A DNA stretch of 38,918 nucleotides from MGBC114844 sp910585855 (GTDB taxonomy: Bacteria > Bacillota > Clostridia > Lachnospirales > Lachnospiraceae): assembly GCA_965646165.1 (NCBI GenBank), contig CBFFYP010000043.1, positions 1-38,918 of the forward strand, given 5' to 3'. A program made the translations under genes and the position numbers. The notes below the pieces were generated by a model. The model ran no database searches. It was not told the DNA's origin and saw only the letters and a list, made by a program, of their open reading frames with translations. Below, one piece after another: positions 8,200 through 15,944 of this stretch (positions are counted from its first letter, which is position 1; each line of letters starts with the position of its first letter).

Positions 8200-9030
8200 A
8201 TGGAACAGAGCAGATTATTCAGGATAGTGTATCACTTATTGGAAAAAAGAAAATCCACAGCCCCCGAACTGGCTGAAAAATTGGAAGTTTCAATAAGGAC
8301 AATATACCGGGATTTAGACGCAATCAGTGCCGCTGGTATTCCTGTTTATGCTACGCAGGGAAAAGGCGGTGGCATATTTATTATGCAGGATTTTGTGTTA
8401 GATAAATCCTTACTGTCGGAGCAGGAAAAAGAACAAATTTTAATGGCATTACAAGGCATTTTTGCTACTGAAAATAACCAATCAGATGAATTACTTATAA
8501 AATTAGGCGGGTTTTTCCAATCCAAAGTTACGAATTGGATTGAAGTTGATTTTTCAGAGTGGTATAAGAATACTCCCAAATCAGATGTATTCAATCGAAT
8601 CAAAAGTGCCATTTTTAACCGATATATGATTTGCTTTTCATATTTTGCAAGAGAAGGAAATTATTCAAACCGTGTTTCTGCATTGTATTCTTTAGCGTAT
8701 GCAGTCAAAATGGTATATAAGGCTGCTGCCATACAAAATGAGTTTCACGATTTTACAGTTTACCCTTTAGAAGGAATCTGGCGGAAAACGGAAGAAACAG
8801 AACTTGTCAAAGAGAATTTGGAATATACCATTATGAGACAGCAGCCGGATTTTATTTGCGAGGATATAGTGAAAGCTGCTTTGGAGCAGATAAAAATTAA
8901 AAAGCCCAATCCTCTGTTTGATGAAGTGCGTTTTGGCACAATGCAGGACGGAAAGTGTGTGGAAATGCTGTATATCGGCGCATTTGACGACGAACCTGTT
9001 TCTTTTGCAAAAATGGAGCAATTTGTATAG
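8200..9030 (+). pseudogene. chimeric HTH/WYL–GyrI-like regulator, cut by an IS607-like element
   Basis: Residues 1-60 are a DeoR/HTH_11 domain (STAPELAEKLEVSIRTIYRD), and residues to about 160 follow the usual WYL-regulator linker and the beginning of the WYL domain (RYMICFSYFAREGNYSNRV). At about residue 162 the sequence switches to the mid-part of a GyrI-like ligand-binding domain (ALYSLAYAVKM…FTVYPLEGIWR…MRQQPDF…KKKPNP-like…DEVRF…GAFDDEPVSFAKMEQF). The C-terminal strands are cut off at the left edge of the mobile element. The missing end is found at 10628-10730. Whether the WYL/GyrI join was functional before the insertion is open. Start ATG 8200 is preceded by AGAGGGTGG. Confidence 0.7.
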
Positions 9031-9139
9031 TGTTTAAAATAAATAAAAATATAAAATTATATTAAATATTTTAATAAAATAATTGAAATAATTGTTCAAA
9101 TGTATTATAGTTATATCAGGAAAAGAGGGGGTTATCGTA

Positions 9140-9307
9140 TTGTCAAAAGAAGTTTTGCAACTACTTGGAGTTTTCCGTCCGACATTTACAAAATATGTAA
9201 AAACAGGAGTGATTCAGGTAATAGATCTTCCGAATAAAAGATAGGATAATGAAGCGGTACAGGAAAAGGAAAGCCAGAAAAAGAAAGGAGGTGCTGGAAG
9301 AGAATGA
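9140..9307 (+). pseudogene. IS607 TnpA serine transposase, only the HTH head and tail
   Basis: From a TTG at 9140 (preceded by GAGGGGG) the frame reads LSKEVLQLLGVFRPTFTKYV, matching the MerR-like DNA-binding head of IS607 TnpA. A TAG at 9242-9244 falls where the family has '…GRYDY'. Past the stop the same frame continues for 20 codons and ends in TGA overlapping the tnpB ATG (ATGA, 9304-9307), the normal junction of IS607 operons. The serine recombinase catalytic core, about 130 residues, is absent. The element needs a transposase supplied elsewhere. Confidence 0.6.
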
Positions 9308-10542
9308 TCGTGCAGAGAGTTGAAAAACATATCATAAAGCCATCTGACCCATATTATGCCATGCTGGATCAGTTCTGTTTCCTTTCTAAAAATCTGTATA
9401 ATCATGCAAATTTTATATTGCGCCATGCGTTCCTAAAGAACCATAAGGCTGTTTCTTATGGCGATATGGATAAAATACGAAAAGCAGATGAAGAATACCC
9501 GGATTACAGGGCGATGCCAACCGCACAGTCTGCACAGCAGGTATTGCGGCTGTTGGAGAAGAACTGGAAGTCCTTTTTTCAGTCCATAAAAGACTGGACA
9601 AAGAAAAAAGACAACGATACAGGAAAGCCAAAACTTCCAAAGTATAAAAAGAAAGATGGCAGGAATCTCCTGATTTTGACAAATCAGAATGTAAAATTAA
9701 GAAATGGGGTTTTAAAATTCCCAAAGAAATTGGAAGGGTTTGAATTAAAACCGAAGTGCTGTGGAAGGGAGCATTTTTATTCCTTTCATCAGGTGCGCTT
9801 TCTCCCAAAGCAGGGGCATATTGTGGCGGAAGTGGTTTATCGCATTTCCATCTGTGAAGCAAAACCAGAGAACCAACGTTATTGCAGTATTGATATTGGC
9901 ATAGATAACTTAGCAGCCGTAACAACAAATACAGGGTGTAGGACGTATATCATAAACGGCAAAGGTCTGAAGTCGGTAAATAGATACTACAATAAACAGG
10001 TATCCCATTACAGGGAAACAGCAAAACGGATGAACGGCATAGACTTTACAAAACGGATGGGAATCATTACGGAAAAAAGAAACCGTAAAATGGAGGACTA
10101 TATGCATAAGGCAAGCCGTAACATTGTGGATTTTTGTAAGGATAACGACATTCCTACAATTGTAATAGGATATAACAAAGACTGGAAAAGGAATTCCAAA
10201 TTAAGCCACCGTGTGAACCAGAGCTTTGTTGGGATACCGACACAGCGGTTGATAGAAATGATACAGTATAAGGCACAGGAGGCAGGAATAACGGTTATTT
10301 TAACAGAAGAATCCTACACATCTGGAACCAGTTTTCTGGATGGGGAAGAACCAGTGAAAAAGAATTACGATAAGAGGAGACGTGTTTCTAGAGGGCTGTT
10401 TCGGAGCAGGAATGGAATAGAAATCAATGCTGACATAAATGCATCGTATCAGATATTAAAAAAAGTATTCCCGGCAGCGTATGCGAACGGGATAGAGGGT
10501 GTGGTGTTACATCCAGTCAGAGTAAATGCAGCTTCTATATAG
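9304..10542 (+). CDS. tnpB: TnpB, RNA-guided RuvC nuclease, zinc-ribbon-less type
   Basis: The 412-residue protein has an N-terminal REC/WED region with the usual FCFLSKNLYNHANFILR helix. It has the RuvC-I aspartate D197 in SIDIGIDNLA and the RuvC-III aspartate D377 in INADINASYQ. The position that normally carries the RuvC-II glutamate (IVIEDLN in most TnpBs) is IVIGYNKDW here, with G289. An alternative glutamate pair, E335/E336, lies in LTEESYTSG. The segment where CxxC…CxxC normally sits (TSGTSFLDGEEPVKKNYDKRRRVSRGLFRS) has no cysteine. TnpB nucleases cut the unoccupied target using an omega-RNA made from the element's right end, which favours element retention. The RBS AGGAGG lies 12-17 bases upstream and the start overlaps the tnpA stop. 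Length is typical and it appears intact. Confidence 0.85.
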   Translation: MIVQRVEKHIIKPSDPYYAMLDQFCFLSKNLYNHANFILRHAFLKNHKAVSYGDMDKIRKADEEYPDYRAMPTAQSAQQVLRLLEKNWKSFFQSIKDWTKKKDNDTGKPKLPKYKKKDGRNLLILTNQNVKLRNGVLKFPKKLEGFELKPKCCGREHFYSFHQVRFLPKQGHIVAEVVYRISICEAKPENQRYCSIDIGIDNLAAVTTNTGCRTYIINGKGLKSVNRYYNKQVSHYRETAKRMNGIDFTKRMGIITEKRNRKMEDYMHKASRNIVDFCKDNDIPTIVIGYNKDWKRNSKLSHRVNQSFVGIPTQRLIEMIQYKAQEAGITVILTEESYTSGTSFLDGEEPVKKNYDKRRRVSRGLFRSRNGIEINADINASYQILKKVFPAAYANGIEGVVLHPVRVNAASI

Positions 10543-10620
10543 AGTGCATTAACTGGCAAACAAATTTTATTAAAATATTTTATTTATTATAATATTTTTA
10601 ATAAAATTGATAACATTATC
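10543..10620 (+). ncRNA. possible omega-RNA 3' portion at the element's right end
   Basis: In tnpB elements the guide scaffold comes from the 3' end of tnpB and the following right end, with the guide just outside. This stretch is very AT-rich and contains an imperfect stem-forming repeat (ATTTTATTAAAATATTT at 10564 and a similar TTTTTAATAAAAT at 10595-10607). Placement is by analogy only. Confidence 0.3.
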
Positions 10621-10627
10621 TAATAAT

Positions 10628-10730
10628 TTAGAACGCCATAAAAAGCTGTCATAGGGAAATTTATTTGAACAATGCGAACCGGGTAGAAAAAAGCAAACTC
10701 AAAACCATTTTACGTTATGCAGTAAAATGA
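10628..10730 (+). pseudogene. 3' end of the interrupted GyrI-like domain
   Basis: The DNA encodes LERHKKL, then after a one-base shift at 10649 HREIYLNNANRVEKSKLKTI, and ends LRYAVK with TGA at 10728-10730. This is the closing part of GyrI-like domains (consensus HREIYLSDPRK…KLKT.LR). It is the piece missing from the gene at 8200-9030, separated from it by the IS607-like insertion. It shows the insertion is genuine and that the target gene also carries a frameshift. Confidence 0.65.
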
Positions 10731-10818
10731 TTGCCAAAAGGAATATGGGCAATATACGATTATTTCAGAGCAGTATGTTGTATTGCTGCTGGAGTATTAG
10801 CAATAGGAGCAATTGAAA

Positions 10819-11249
10819 TGGAAGAATTGTTGGTTTATATCATTTTGCTTTATGAGGGATTTGTAACAGAAAACGAGTACAATAAACAGCTTGATAGATT
10901 ATTTCTCAACGCCCCTGAAAATGATGATTTACTCTATTTGGAGTGGGAAACAGACATCAGCAAAGCTATTATTTATGTGAGGACACATATTGATTATAAA
11001 AATCTTGACCTTGAACAGTTTGGAAGTATTTTAATGAGTAAATTAAAGGTAGTTTATAAAAATTGCTCGGATATAAAATATTTCGCAAGTCGAATGTATA
11101 GCTTATGGGAAAGTCTTCCTGGAAACATTCAGAATATAGAACCATTCTGGACTTTAAGCTATGCTGATGACCCTTTATCATGGGGAGATGAAAAACAAAC
11201 CAGAAATATTTACGAGCATATGTTGAGTTACTATGAAGGATTAAACTAA
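10819..11249 (+). CDS. hypothetical protein, immunity-protein-like
   Basis: I choose the ATG at 10819 because AGGAG lies 9 bases upstream. A longer frame from 10731 has no RBS and begins inside the 3' tail of the GyrI remnant. The product is about 142 residues, acidic, mostly helical and soluble (MEELLVYIILLYEGFVTENE…FWTLSYADDPLSWGDEKQTRN). I do not recognise the family. Size, acidity and a W/Y-rich C-terminus are similar to stand-alone immunity proteins of Firmicutes polymorphic toxins, but no toxin is adjacent. It lies between two mobile-element remnants, so it may be an orphan cargo gene. Confidence 0.5.
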
Positions 11250-11277
11250 TATAATAATTCTGGTTTGTTATAGCATT

Positions 11278-11319
11278 GCGGCGAAAAATCCACATGCTTG
11301 CGTGCAGGATGAAAGCCGC
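11278..11319 (+). repeat. left-end hairpin of the IS200/IS605-like element
   Basis: GCGGC (11278-11282) pairs with GCCGC (11315-11319). Inside, ATCC pairs with GGAT around a TTG loop core (…CATGCTTGCGTG…). The asymmetric GAAAA/GAAA internal loops resemble those at IS605 ends. The core ...GCTTGC... is shared with the right-end hairpin. Confidence 0.5.
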
Positions 11320-11330
11320 TTTTCTTTTAC

Positions 11331-11359
11331 TTGACATTTACATATATTGGATGTATAAA
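11331..11359 (+). promoter_or_regulatory. consensus sigma-A promoter
   Basis: TTGACA (11331-11336) and TATAAA (11354-11359) are separated by 17 bases. This is the clearest housekeeping promoter in the window. It would drive the small gene at 11448 and the tnpA/tnpB fusion of the deleted element. Confidence 0.7.
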
Positions 11360-11447
11360 CAATGAAAAGAAACACCATGTTTACTCTTAAATATGAGTAT
11401 TGCGGTTTTGAAAAATTTTGGATTACAACTGTTAAAGGAGAAATCGG

Positions 11448-11645
11448 ATGGCAAGACCAAAAAGTAACAATGTACAAATTAACATTTCCATTCTTTCTGA
11501 ATGGAAGACAGAGCTTGAAAACCTTGCACGTATCTATTCCGTTGAGGAAGGTAAGATGGTCACGTTTCTCGACTTAATGCGCAGAGGGATTCAGGAAAAG
11601 TATCAGTTAGGGGGAAAAGGTAATGAGCGAAGAACAATATTATAG
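11448..11645 (+). CDS. small ribbon-helix-helix-like protein of the IS200/IS605-type element
   Basis: The 65 residues start MARPKSNNVQINISILSEWK; AAAGGAG lies 9 bases upstream. A short basic N-terminus, one strand (VQINIS) and helices (ELENLARIY…FLDLMRRGIQEK) resemble a CopG/MetJ-type ribbon-helix-helix DNA-binding protein. It overlaps the tnpA' start by 23 bases. It may regulate transposition from the upstream consensus promoter. The family call is by pattern only. Confidence 0.5.
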   Translation: MARPKSNNVQINISILSEWKTELENLARIYSVEEGKMVTFLDLMRRGIQEKYQLGGKGNERRTIL

Positions 11646-11994
11646 TGCTTCGCATTGCAAGTACCTGATACAATATCATATTATATGGTGTCCTAAATTC
11701 CGATTTCATGTCACATGGGATTATTGCAGGACTTCTATGATACCAATAGGCAAGAAATATGGGATAGACACTGTTTTTGCTCTTACGAAAGCCGAAGATG
11801 TGTGGTATGGTGTAGAGAACTGTCTTCAGTACAACCATACGGCTGATAATTACATGAAGAAGAAACTGTCAGACAGGTTCTATAAGTTAAGCGATGGAAC
11901 TTTAGTGCAGAGGGATTGGTATTCCTCATTTTTGCTTTATTGTTACGATTATAGAACACTATGGAAAAGAAAAAGCCTTAATCACATGAATTAA
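11623..11994 (+). pseudogene. TnpA-TnpB deletion fusion of an IS200/IS605-type element
   Basis: Codons 1-28 (…CKYLIQYHIIWCPKFRF) are the N-terminus of a Y1 HUH transposase, whose conserved start is YHIVWCPKYR. From about codon 29 the frame instead matches a C-proximal stretch of TnpB (…GVENCLQYNHTADNY…KKKLSDRFYKLSDGTLVQRDW…SSFLLYC), which is the end of the RuvC region. Neither the HUH/tyrosine catalytic site nor the RuvC aspartates are present. The join is in frame, so a 123-residue product is possible but would be inert as an enzyme. Confidence 0.6.
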
Positions 11995-12210
11995 GGCTAA
12001 TAAGATAAAAATATGGAATAGTGGAATTAAAATGGATTAACAACGAAATACTTGGGGAGATTGACTGTACTTCCTTGCCTAGAAACAGAAATTTACCGAT
12101 AATGTGGTCGTTGGACTGTTTGGTAATGAAAGTTCTCACTCAAATAGATTTATACTCGTATTTCCAAAGTCTGAAAATGATGTACGATTACGAGTCATAC
12201 TTGGTAGTGA

Positions 12211-12239
12211 GAACCCCACAGGCTTGCCCGTGGGAGTTC
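12211..12239 (+). repeat. right-end hairpin of the IS200/IS605-like element
   Basis: GAAC (12211-12214) pairs with GTTC (12236-12239), CCCAC with GTGGG, and GGC with GCC, around a TT loop. This GAACCCCAC…GTGGGAGTTC stem is the typical end/omega-RNA stem of IS605-family elements. The 130 bases beyond it up to the glucosidase stop hold no gene I recognise. Confidence 0.6.
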
Positions 12240-12373
12240 GACGGATTACTGCACGCCCAGATGGGTGCTGATATATGCACGACAGTACTTGGCGTACTGA
12301 TCGGGATTCCCTTACTGCCTCTCGTTGTTCGTTCTTTTTTTGTTCTGGCGTTCCCCTAAAAACAGCGAAAAAA

Positions 12374-13807
12374 TTATTCTAATTCTTCCCCATTTGAGGC
12401 GATTACTTTTTGATACCAAGTAAATGATTTCTTTTTATATCGATTTCCGGTGCCAGTGCCGTCATCATTTTGATCTACATAAATAAATCCATATCTTTTA
12501 CGCAGTTCTCCGGTTGTAAAGGATACGACATCAATACACCCCCAAGGAGTATATCCGATCAGATCTACGCCATCTATTTCCACCGCTTTTTTCATTTCTT
12601 GAATATGTGCCCGCAGATAGTCGATGCGGTAACTGTCATCACAGGTGTGATCCGGGTTTAATTGATCAATCGCACCAAATCCGTTTTCTACAATAAATAA
12701 AGGCAGTTCATATCTCTCATATAAAGTGGCAAGAGAGTAGCGAAGTCCTACCGGATCAATCTGCCAGCCCCAGTCGGAAGCTTTTACATAAGGGTTTGGA
12801 ACAGAGTGTGCATTTCCCCCGTTTACATCGGTATTGATTTTATCAACCTCTGCTTTTACTGCATTTGACATATAATAACTAAAGCCTAAATAATCTACTT
12901 TTCCTTCTGATAAAATCTGTTCGTCCCCTGCTTCCATAATAGGTGCATTGCCTTCCCGTTCCCATTGTTTCTTTGCAAAAGCAGGATAATGTCCACGGCA
13001 CTGTACATCAGCAAAATAGTATCTTTCATGCATAGATTCTACAGCCGTCATAATATCATCTGGATTGCAGGAATAGGGATAGAACGGAACATAAGAGCAC
13101 ATACAGCCAATTTGAAAATTAGGATTAATTTCATGACCTTTTTTGACAACCAGTGCAGATGCAACAAATTGGTGGTGTGCCGCCTGATAAAGTGCTTTTT
13201 TAGGGTCTGTAAATTCGGAAAAGCGAATACCGGAATTAGTCCATCCAAAAATATCAGTATCTGTATTGCTTTGATTATTAATTTCATTAAATGTCATCCA
13301 ATAGGTAACTTTGTCTTTATAGCGTTCCATGACTACAGCAGCATACCGGACAAAAAAGTCAATCAATTTTCGGTTAATCCATCCGCCGTATTTTTTTGCC
13401 AGATAATAAGGCATTTCAAAATGGCTTAGTGTAACAACTGGTTTGATTCCATATTTTAATAATTCGTCAAACAACTGATCGTAAAACTGAAGTCCTGCTT
13501 CGCAGGGTTTGGTTTCATCCCCATTTGGAAAAATACGGCTCCATGAAATAGAAGTGCGAAAACATTGAAATCCAAGTTCTGCAAAAAGTGCAATATCTTT
13601 TGGATAGGTGTGGTAAAAATCAATTCCTTTATGATTTGGATAGTTTTCTCCTTCTATTACACCATCTGTAATTTTTCTTGGAATACCATGAGCACCTGCT
13701 GTCAGCACATCACTGACACTAATGCCTCGTCCGCCTTCGTTCCATCCGCCTTCTAATTGATGAGCGGCTACTGCGCCGCCCCATAAAAAATCTTTTGGAA
13801 AACTCAT
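12374..13807 (-). CDS. 6-phospho-beta-glucosidase (GH1)
   Basis: This 477-residue GH1 enzyme hydrolyses 6-phospho-beta-glucosides (cellobiose-P, salicin-P, arbutin-P) delivered by the PTS, releasing glucose-6-phosphate in the cytoplasm. The catalytic acid/base is E175 in TFNEIN and the nucleophile is E374 in FIVENGFG. The N-terminal FPKDFLWGGAVAAHQLEGGW motif is intact. S429, K437 and Y439 in VSFTTGELRKRYGF are the phosphate-binding set that separates 6-phospho-glycosidases from plain glucosidases. RBS AAGGAG lies 9 bases upstream of the ATG. It follows the EIIBCA gene by 54 bases on the same strand and must be co-transcribed with it. Confidence 0.93.
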   Translation of the reverse strand: MSFPKDFLWGGAVAAHQLEGGWNEGGRGISVSDVLTAGAHGIPRKITDGVIEGENYPNHKGIDFYHTYPKDIALFAELGFQCFRTSISWSRIFPNGDETKPCEAGLQFYDQLFDELLKYGIKPVVTLSHFEMPYYLAKKYGGWINRKLIDFFVRYAAVVMERYKDKVTYWMTFNEINNQSNTDTDIFGWTNSGIRFSEFTDPKKALYQAAHHQFVASALVVKKGHEINPNFQIGCMCSYVPFYPYSCNPDDIMTAVESMHERYYFADVQCRGHYPAFAKKQWEREGNAPIMEAGDEQILSEGKVDYLGFSYYMSNAVKAEVDKINTDVNGGNAHSVPNPYVKASDWGWQIDPVGLRYSLATLYERYELPLFIVENGFGAIDQLNPDHTCDDSYRIDYLRAHIQEMKKAVEIDGVDLIGYTPWGCIDVVSFTTGELRKRYGFIYVDQNDDGTGTGNRYKKKSFTWYQKVIASNGEELE

Positions 13808-13861
13808 ATCGGTTCACTCCTTATCTAATTTTATGATTTTTAAAATAAATGATTGGAATAA

Positions 13862-15742
13862 TTATTGTTTTACTTTTATAAGAGTATCTCCTGCCTTTAC
13901 TTTTCCTGCTGTAAGAAGAACCTCTATTGCTGTAAAGTCATCGGCATTTGTTATTAATACTGGTGTAATCGTATCAAAATCTTTTTTTATTGCGTCTAAG
14001 TCAAATTCAATCAGCAGATCACCTGTTTTTACTATATCCCCATTTTTTACTTTTGCCGTATAATATTTGCCGCCTAAAGAAACCGTTTCTAGTCCGATAT
14101 GAATCAACATTTCTACTCCGTCTTTGTTTTGCAGGCAAATAGCATGTTTGGTATCAAATACAGAACTGACATTTCCATCAAATGGTGCATATAATTTTCC
14201 TTCGGAAGGAATAATAGCAGCCCCCTGCCCAAGAATTCCTTCTGCAAATGTTGGGTCATTGACTTCACTTAACGGTTTGGCTTCTCCGTTTAATGGGGAA
14301 TAAATGATAAGATTCTCTTTTGATGCAATAGGTTCTTCTGTAAGGGCAGCAGATTCTGTTTTTATTGCAGCAGGTTCTGTTTTTTCATCACAGCCGATTA
14401 TCTGTACCAGTAAAATAGCAGCAACAGTCGAAATTCCGCACCCAATCAGCATACCCGGGAAGGACATCGGTGCATCGGAACTGATGGCATTTACCGATGT
14501 CAGAAGGCTTGGAAGACCTGCATAGACATAGTTTTTTGAACCAAATAAAGCGACTGCTACTGCGCCAAGTGCACCGGAAATACAGCCTGCTATAAAAGGT
14601 TTTTTCAGACGCAGAGTTACACCATAGATTGCAGGTTCTGTAATACCAAATATGCCGGTCAGACCTGCAGACATAGCAACATTTTTCATTTCTTTGCTGC
14701 GGGTTTTGATTACAACGCCAAAACATGCAGCGGCTTGTGCTACCACCGCACAAGTTTGTACTGCCTGAAACGAGTCGCAGCCAAAGTTAGAAAAGTTTGA
14801 CATAACCATTGGCGTAACGCCCCAATGTACACCGAAGATAACGGCTACCTGCCAGAAACCGCCGATTAGTAATGCAGCTACAACAGGGACAGTATTGTAT
14901 AGGAAATTATAGCCGGCTGCAATTCCATTAGCTATCATATCGGAGAGAGGTCCAATCAATAGAATGGTTGCTGGAACCATAATAATAGCACACAGAAATG
15001 GGGTTGCCAGTGCTTTGAATACATCCGGCAGATGTTTTTCCACAAAGCGTTCCAGATAAGACAATACAAGTACCAAAAAAAGAGGTGGAAGAACACTGGA
15101 TGTATAAGTAGTCTGTGCCATGGAAAAAAATAAAAATTTAATGTTTTCTCCATTTGCGATTTGTGCTGCGATGTTTCCCCAATCTGGATTTACAAGTGCA
15201 AGACAGCACCATAAAGCGATAAAAGTATTACAGTGAAAGTGTTTGGATGCTGTAACGGCAATCAGAACCGGCAAAAAAGTAAACGGCGTCCAAGAGAGAA
15301 AACTTAGAACAGAATACGTTCCAGTTTCTGCAAAAGATGGAGCAAACAGATTGATAATAATTAAGCATCCCTGAAGTAACCCTGCACCTGCCAATATATA
15401 GACAAACGGAGCAAATACGGCTGACATTGTAGCAATAACACGGCTTAGAATACTTCCTTTTTGTGCGGAATCGGAATTTTCTTCCAAATGTATTATTTTG
15501 GCTAGCTCTTCATATACATCTTTTGCATGTGTCCCAATAACGATTTGATACTGACCGCCTTTTTCTACGACTTGAATTACTGCAGGCATACCGGAAATCT
15601 TTGCAGTAACATCTGCAGAAGGAGTTGTTTTCAGCACCAAACGAAGCCGGGTTGCACAATGTGCGGCACTGATAATATTTTTTTCCCCTATCAATTCCAT
15701 AATATCTTTTGCAAGTTTGGCGTAATCACGAACTTTTGCCAT
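13862..15742 (-). CDS. PTS beta-glucoside-specific EIIBCA permease
   Basis: This transporter imports and phosphorylates beta-glucosides using HPr-P. In the 626-residue form, EIIB spans about 1-90 with phospho-cysteine C29 (SAAHCATRLRL), EIIC about 100-455 is the membrane channel (GVHWGVTPMVMSN, GITEPAIYGVTL), and EIIA about 480-626 has the active histidine H548 in LIHIGLET, with partner H533. Domain order B-C-A is that of BglF/BglP. I start at ATG 15742 (MAKVRDYAKL) because TGGAGG lies 8 bases upstream; a start 15 bases earlier lacks one. It is the first gene of a two-gene operon with the 6-phospho-beta-glucosidase. No LicT-type antiterminator target is visible upstream; the RpiR gene next door is the likely regulator. 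Confidence 0.92.
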   Translation of the reverse strand: MAKVRDYAKLAKDIMELIGEKNIISAAHCATRLRLVLKTTPSADVTAKISGMPAVIQVVEKGGQYQIVIGTHAKDVYEELAKIIHLEENSDSAQKGSILSRVIATMSAVFAPFVYILAGAGLLQGCLIIINLFAPSFAETGTYSVLSFLSWTPFTFLPVLIAVTASKHFHCNTFIALWCCLALVNPDWGNIAAQIANGENIKFLFFSMAQTTYTSSVLPPLFLVLVLSYLERFVEKHLPDVFKALATPFLCAIIMVPATILLIGPLSDMIANGIAAGYNFLYNTVPVVAALLIGGFWQVAVIFGVHWGVTPMVMSNFSNFGCDSFQAVQTCAVVAQAAACFGVVIKTRSKEMKNVAMSAGLTGIFGITEPAIYGVTLRLKKPFIAGCISGALGAVAVALFGSKNYVYAGLPSLLTSVNAISSDAPMSFPGMLIGCGISTVAAILLVQIIGCDEKTEPAAIKTESAALTEEPIASKENLIIYSPLNGEAKPLSEVNDPTFAEGILGQGAAIIPSEGKLYAPFDGNVSSVFDTKHAICLQNKDGVEMLIHIGLETVSLGGKYYTAKVKNGDIVKTGDLLIEFDLDAIKKDFDTITPVLITNADDFTAIEVLLTAGKVKAGDTLIKVKQ

Positions 15743-15769
15743 GATAGATACCTCCATTTTCTTTTCTCT

Positions 15770-15814
15770 CTGTGATTGGCCATATCACAGTTTTTAGTTT
15801 TATCCAGTACTGGA
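15770..15814 (-). promoter_or_regulatory. two palindromes in the PTS operon leader, candidate operators
   Basis: TCCAGTACTGGA (15803-15814) is a perfect 12-base palindrome. CTGTGAT (15770-15776) and ATCACAG (15784-15790) flank a TGGCCAT centre. Both lie between a TATATAAT-like -10 region (about 15830-15840, minus strand) and the EIIBCA RBS. This is where an RpiR-type regulator would block or allow transcription. Confidence 0.45.
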
Positions 15815-15873
15815 GTTGGTTGATAGTATGATTATATATAATTTTTTTTTTCTAATCTATATTTTGGTGCATG

Positions 15874-15927
15874 AAAAAAACAGAAACACTCTTTTGAAAT
15901 ATGTTACATCAAAAAAACGCTCTGTTT
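15874..15927 (-). terminator. terminator of the RpiR-type regulator gene
   Basis: On the minus strand AAACAGA pairs with TCTGTTT, with inner pairing TTTTGA/TCAAAA, followed by seven Ts (complement of 15874-15880). It lies 18 bases after the regulator's stop and before the PTS promoter, so regulator and transporter form separate transcripts. Confidence 0.6.
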
Positions 15928-15944
15928 TATGAAATATTGTTTTT

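Larger units (their letters stand above)
9025..10620 (+). mobile_element. IS607-like element with tnpA remnant and tnpB
   Basis: The two ends are bounded by halves of the same GyrI-like domain: …AKMEQF to about 9024 and LERHKKL/HREIYL from about 10628. The intervening 1.6 kb is therefore an insertion. It holds a MerR-type HTH remnant of the IS607 serine transposase followed by tnpB in the usual overlapping order. Near the ends lie exact inverted copies AAATATTTTAATAAAAT (9064-9080) and ATTTTATTAAAATATTT (10564-10580). They are AT-rich, so partly expected by chance. Exact end points are uncertain by several bases. Confidence 0.7.
11278..12239 (+). mobile_element. internally deleted IS200/IS605-type element
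   Basis: Two hairpins with related sequence bound the segment: left …CCACATGCTTGCGTG…, right …CCCACAGGCTTGCCCGTG…. Terminal imperfect palindromes are the TnpA recognition sites in IS200/IS605 elements. Inside are a consensus promoter, a small upstream gene, and one reading frame that starts as a Y1 TnpA and ends as a TnpB. One deletion evidently removed most of both. The element would be non-autonomous, but the ends may still be recognised by a related TnpA. Confidence 0.6.

Noticed and set aside
9061..10610. terminal inverted repeats proving a DDE-type transposon
   Set aside because: The exact 17-bp inverted copies are pure A/T and IS607 elements do not need terminal inverted repeats.
12021..12359. 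112-codon plus-strand frame
   Set aside because: It runs through the TnpB remnant and the right-end hairpin, has no RBS, and its hydrophobic tail matches nothing I know.
15743..15873. LicT/SacT antiterminator target and terminator ahead of the PTS gene
   Set aside because: No RAT-like sequence is visible and no antiterminator gene is adjacent; an RpiR regulator is.
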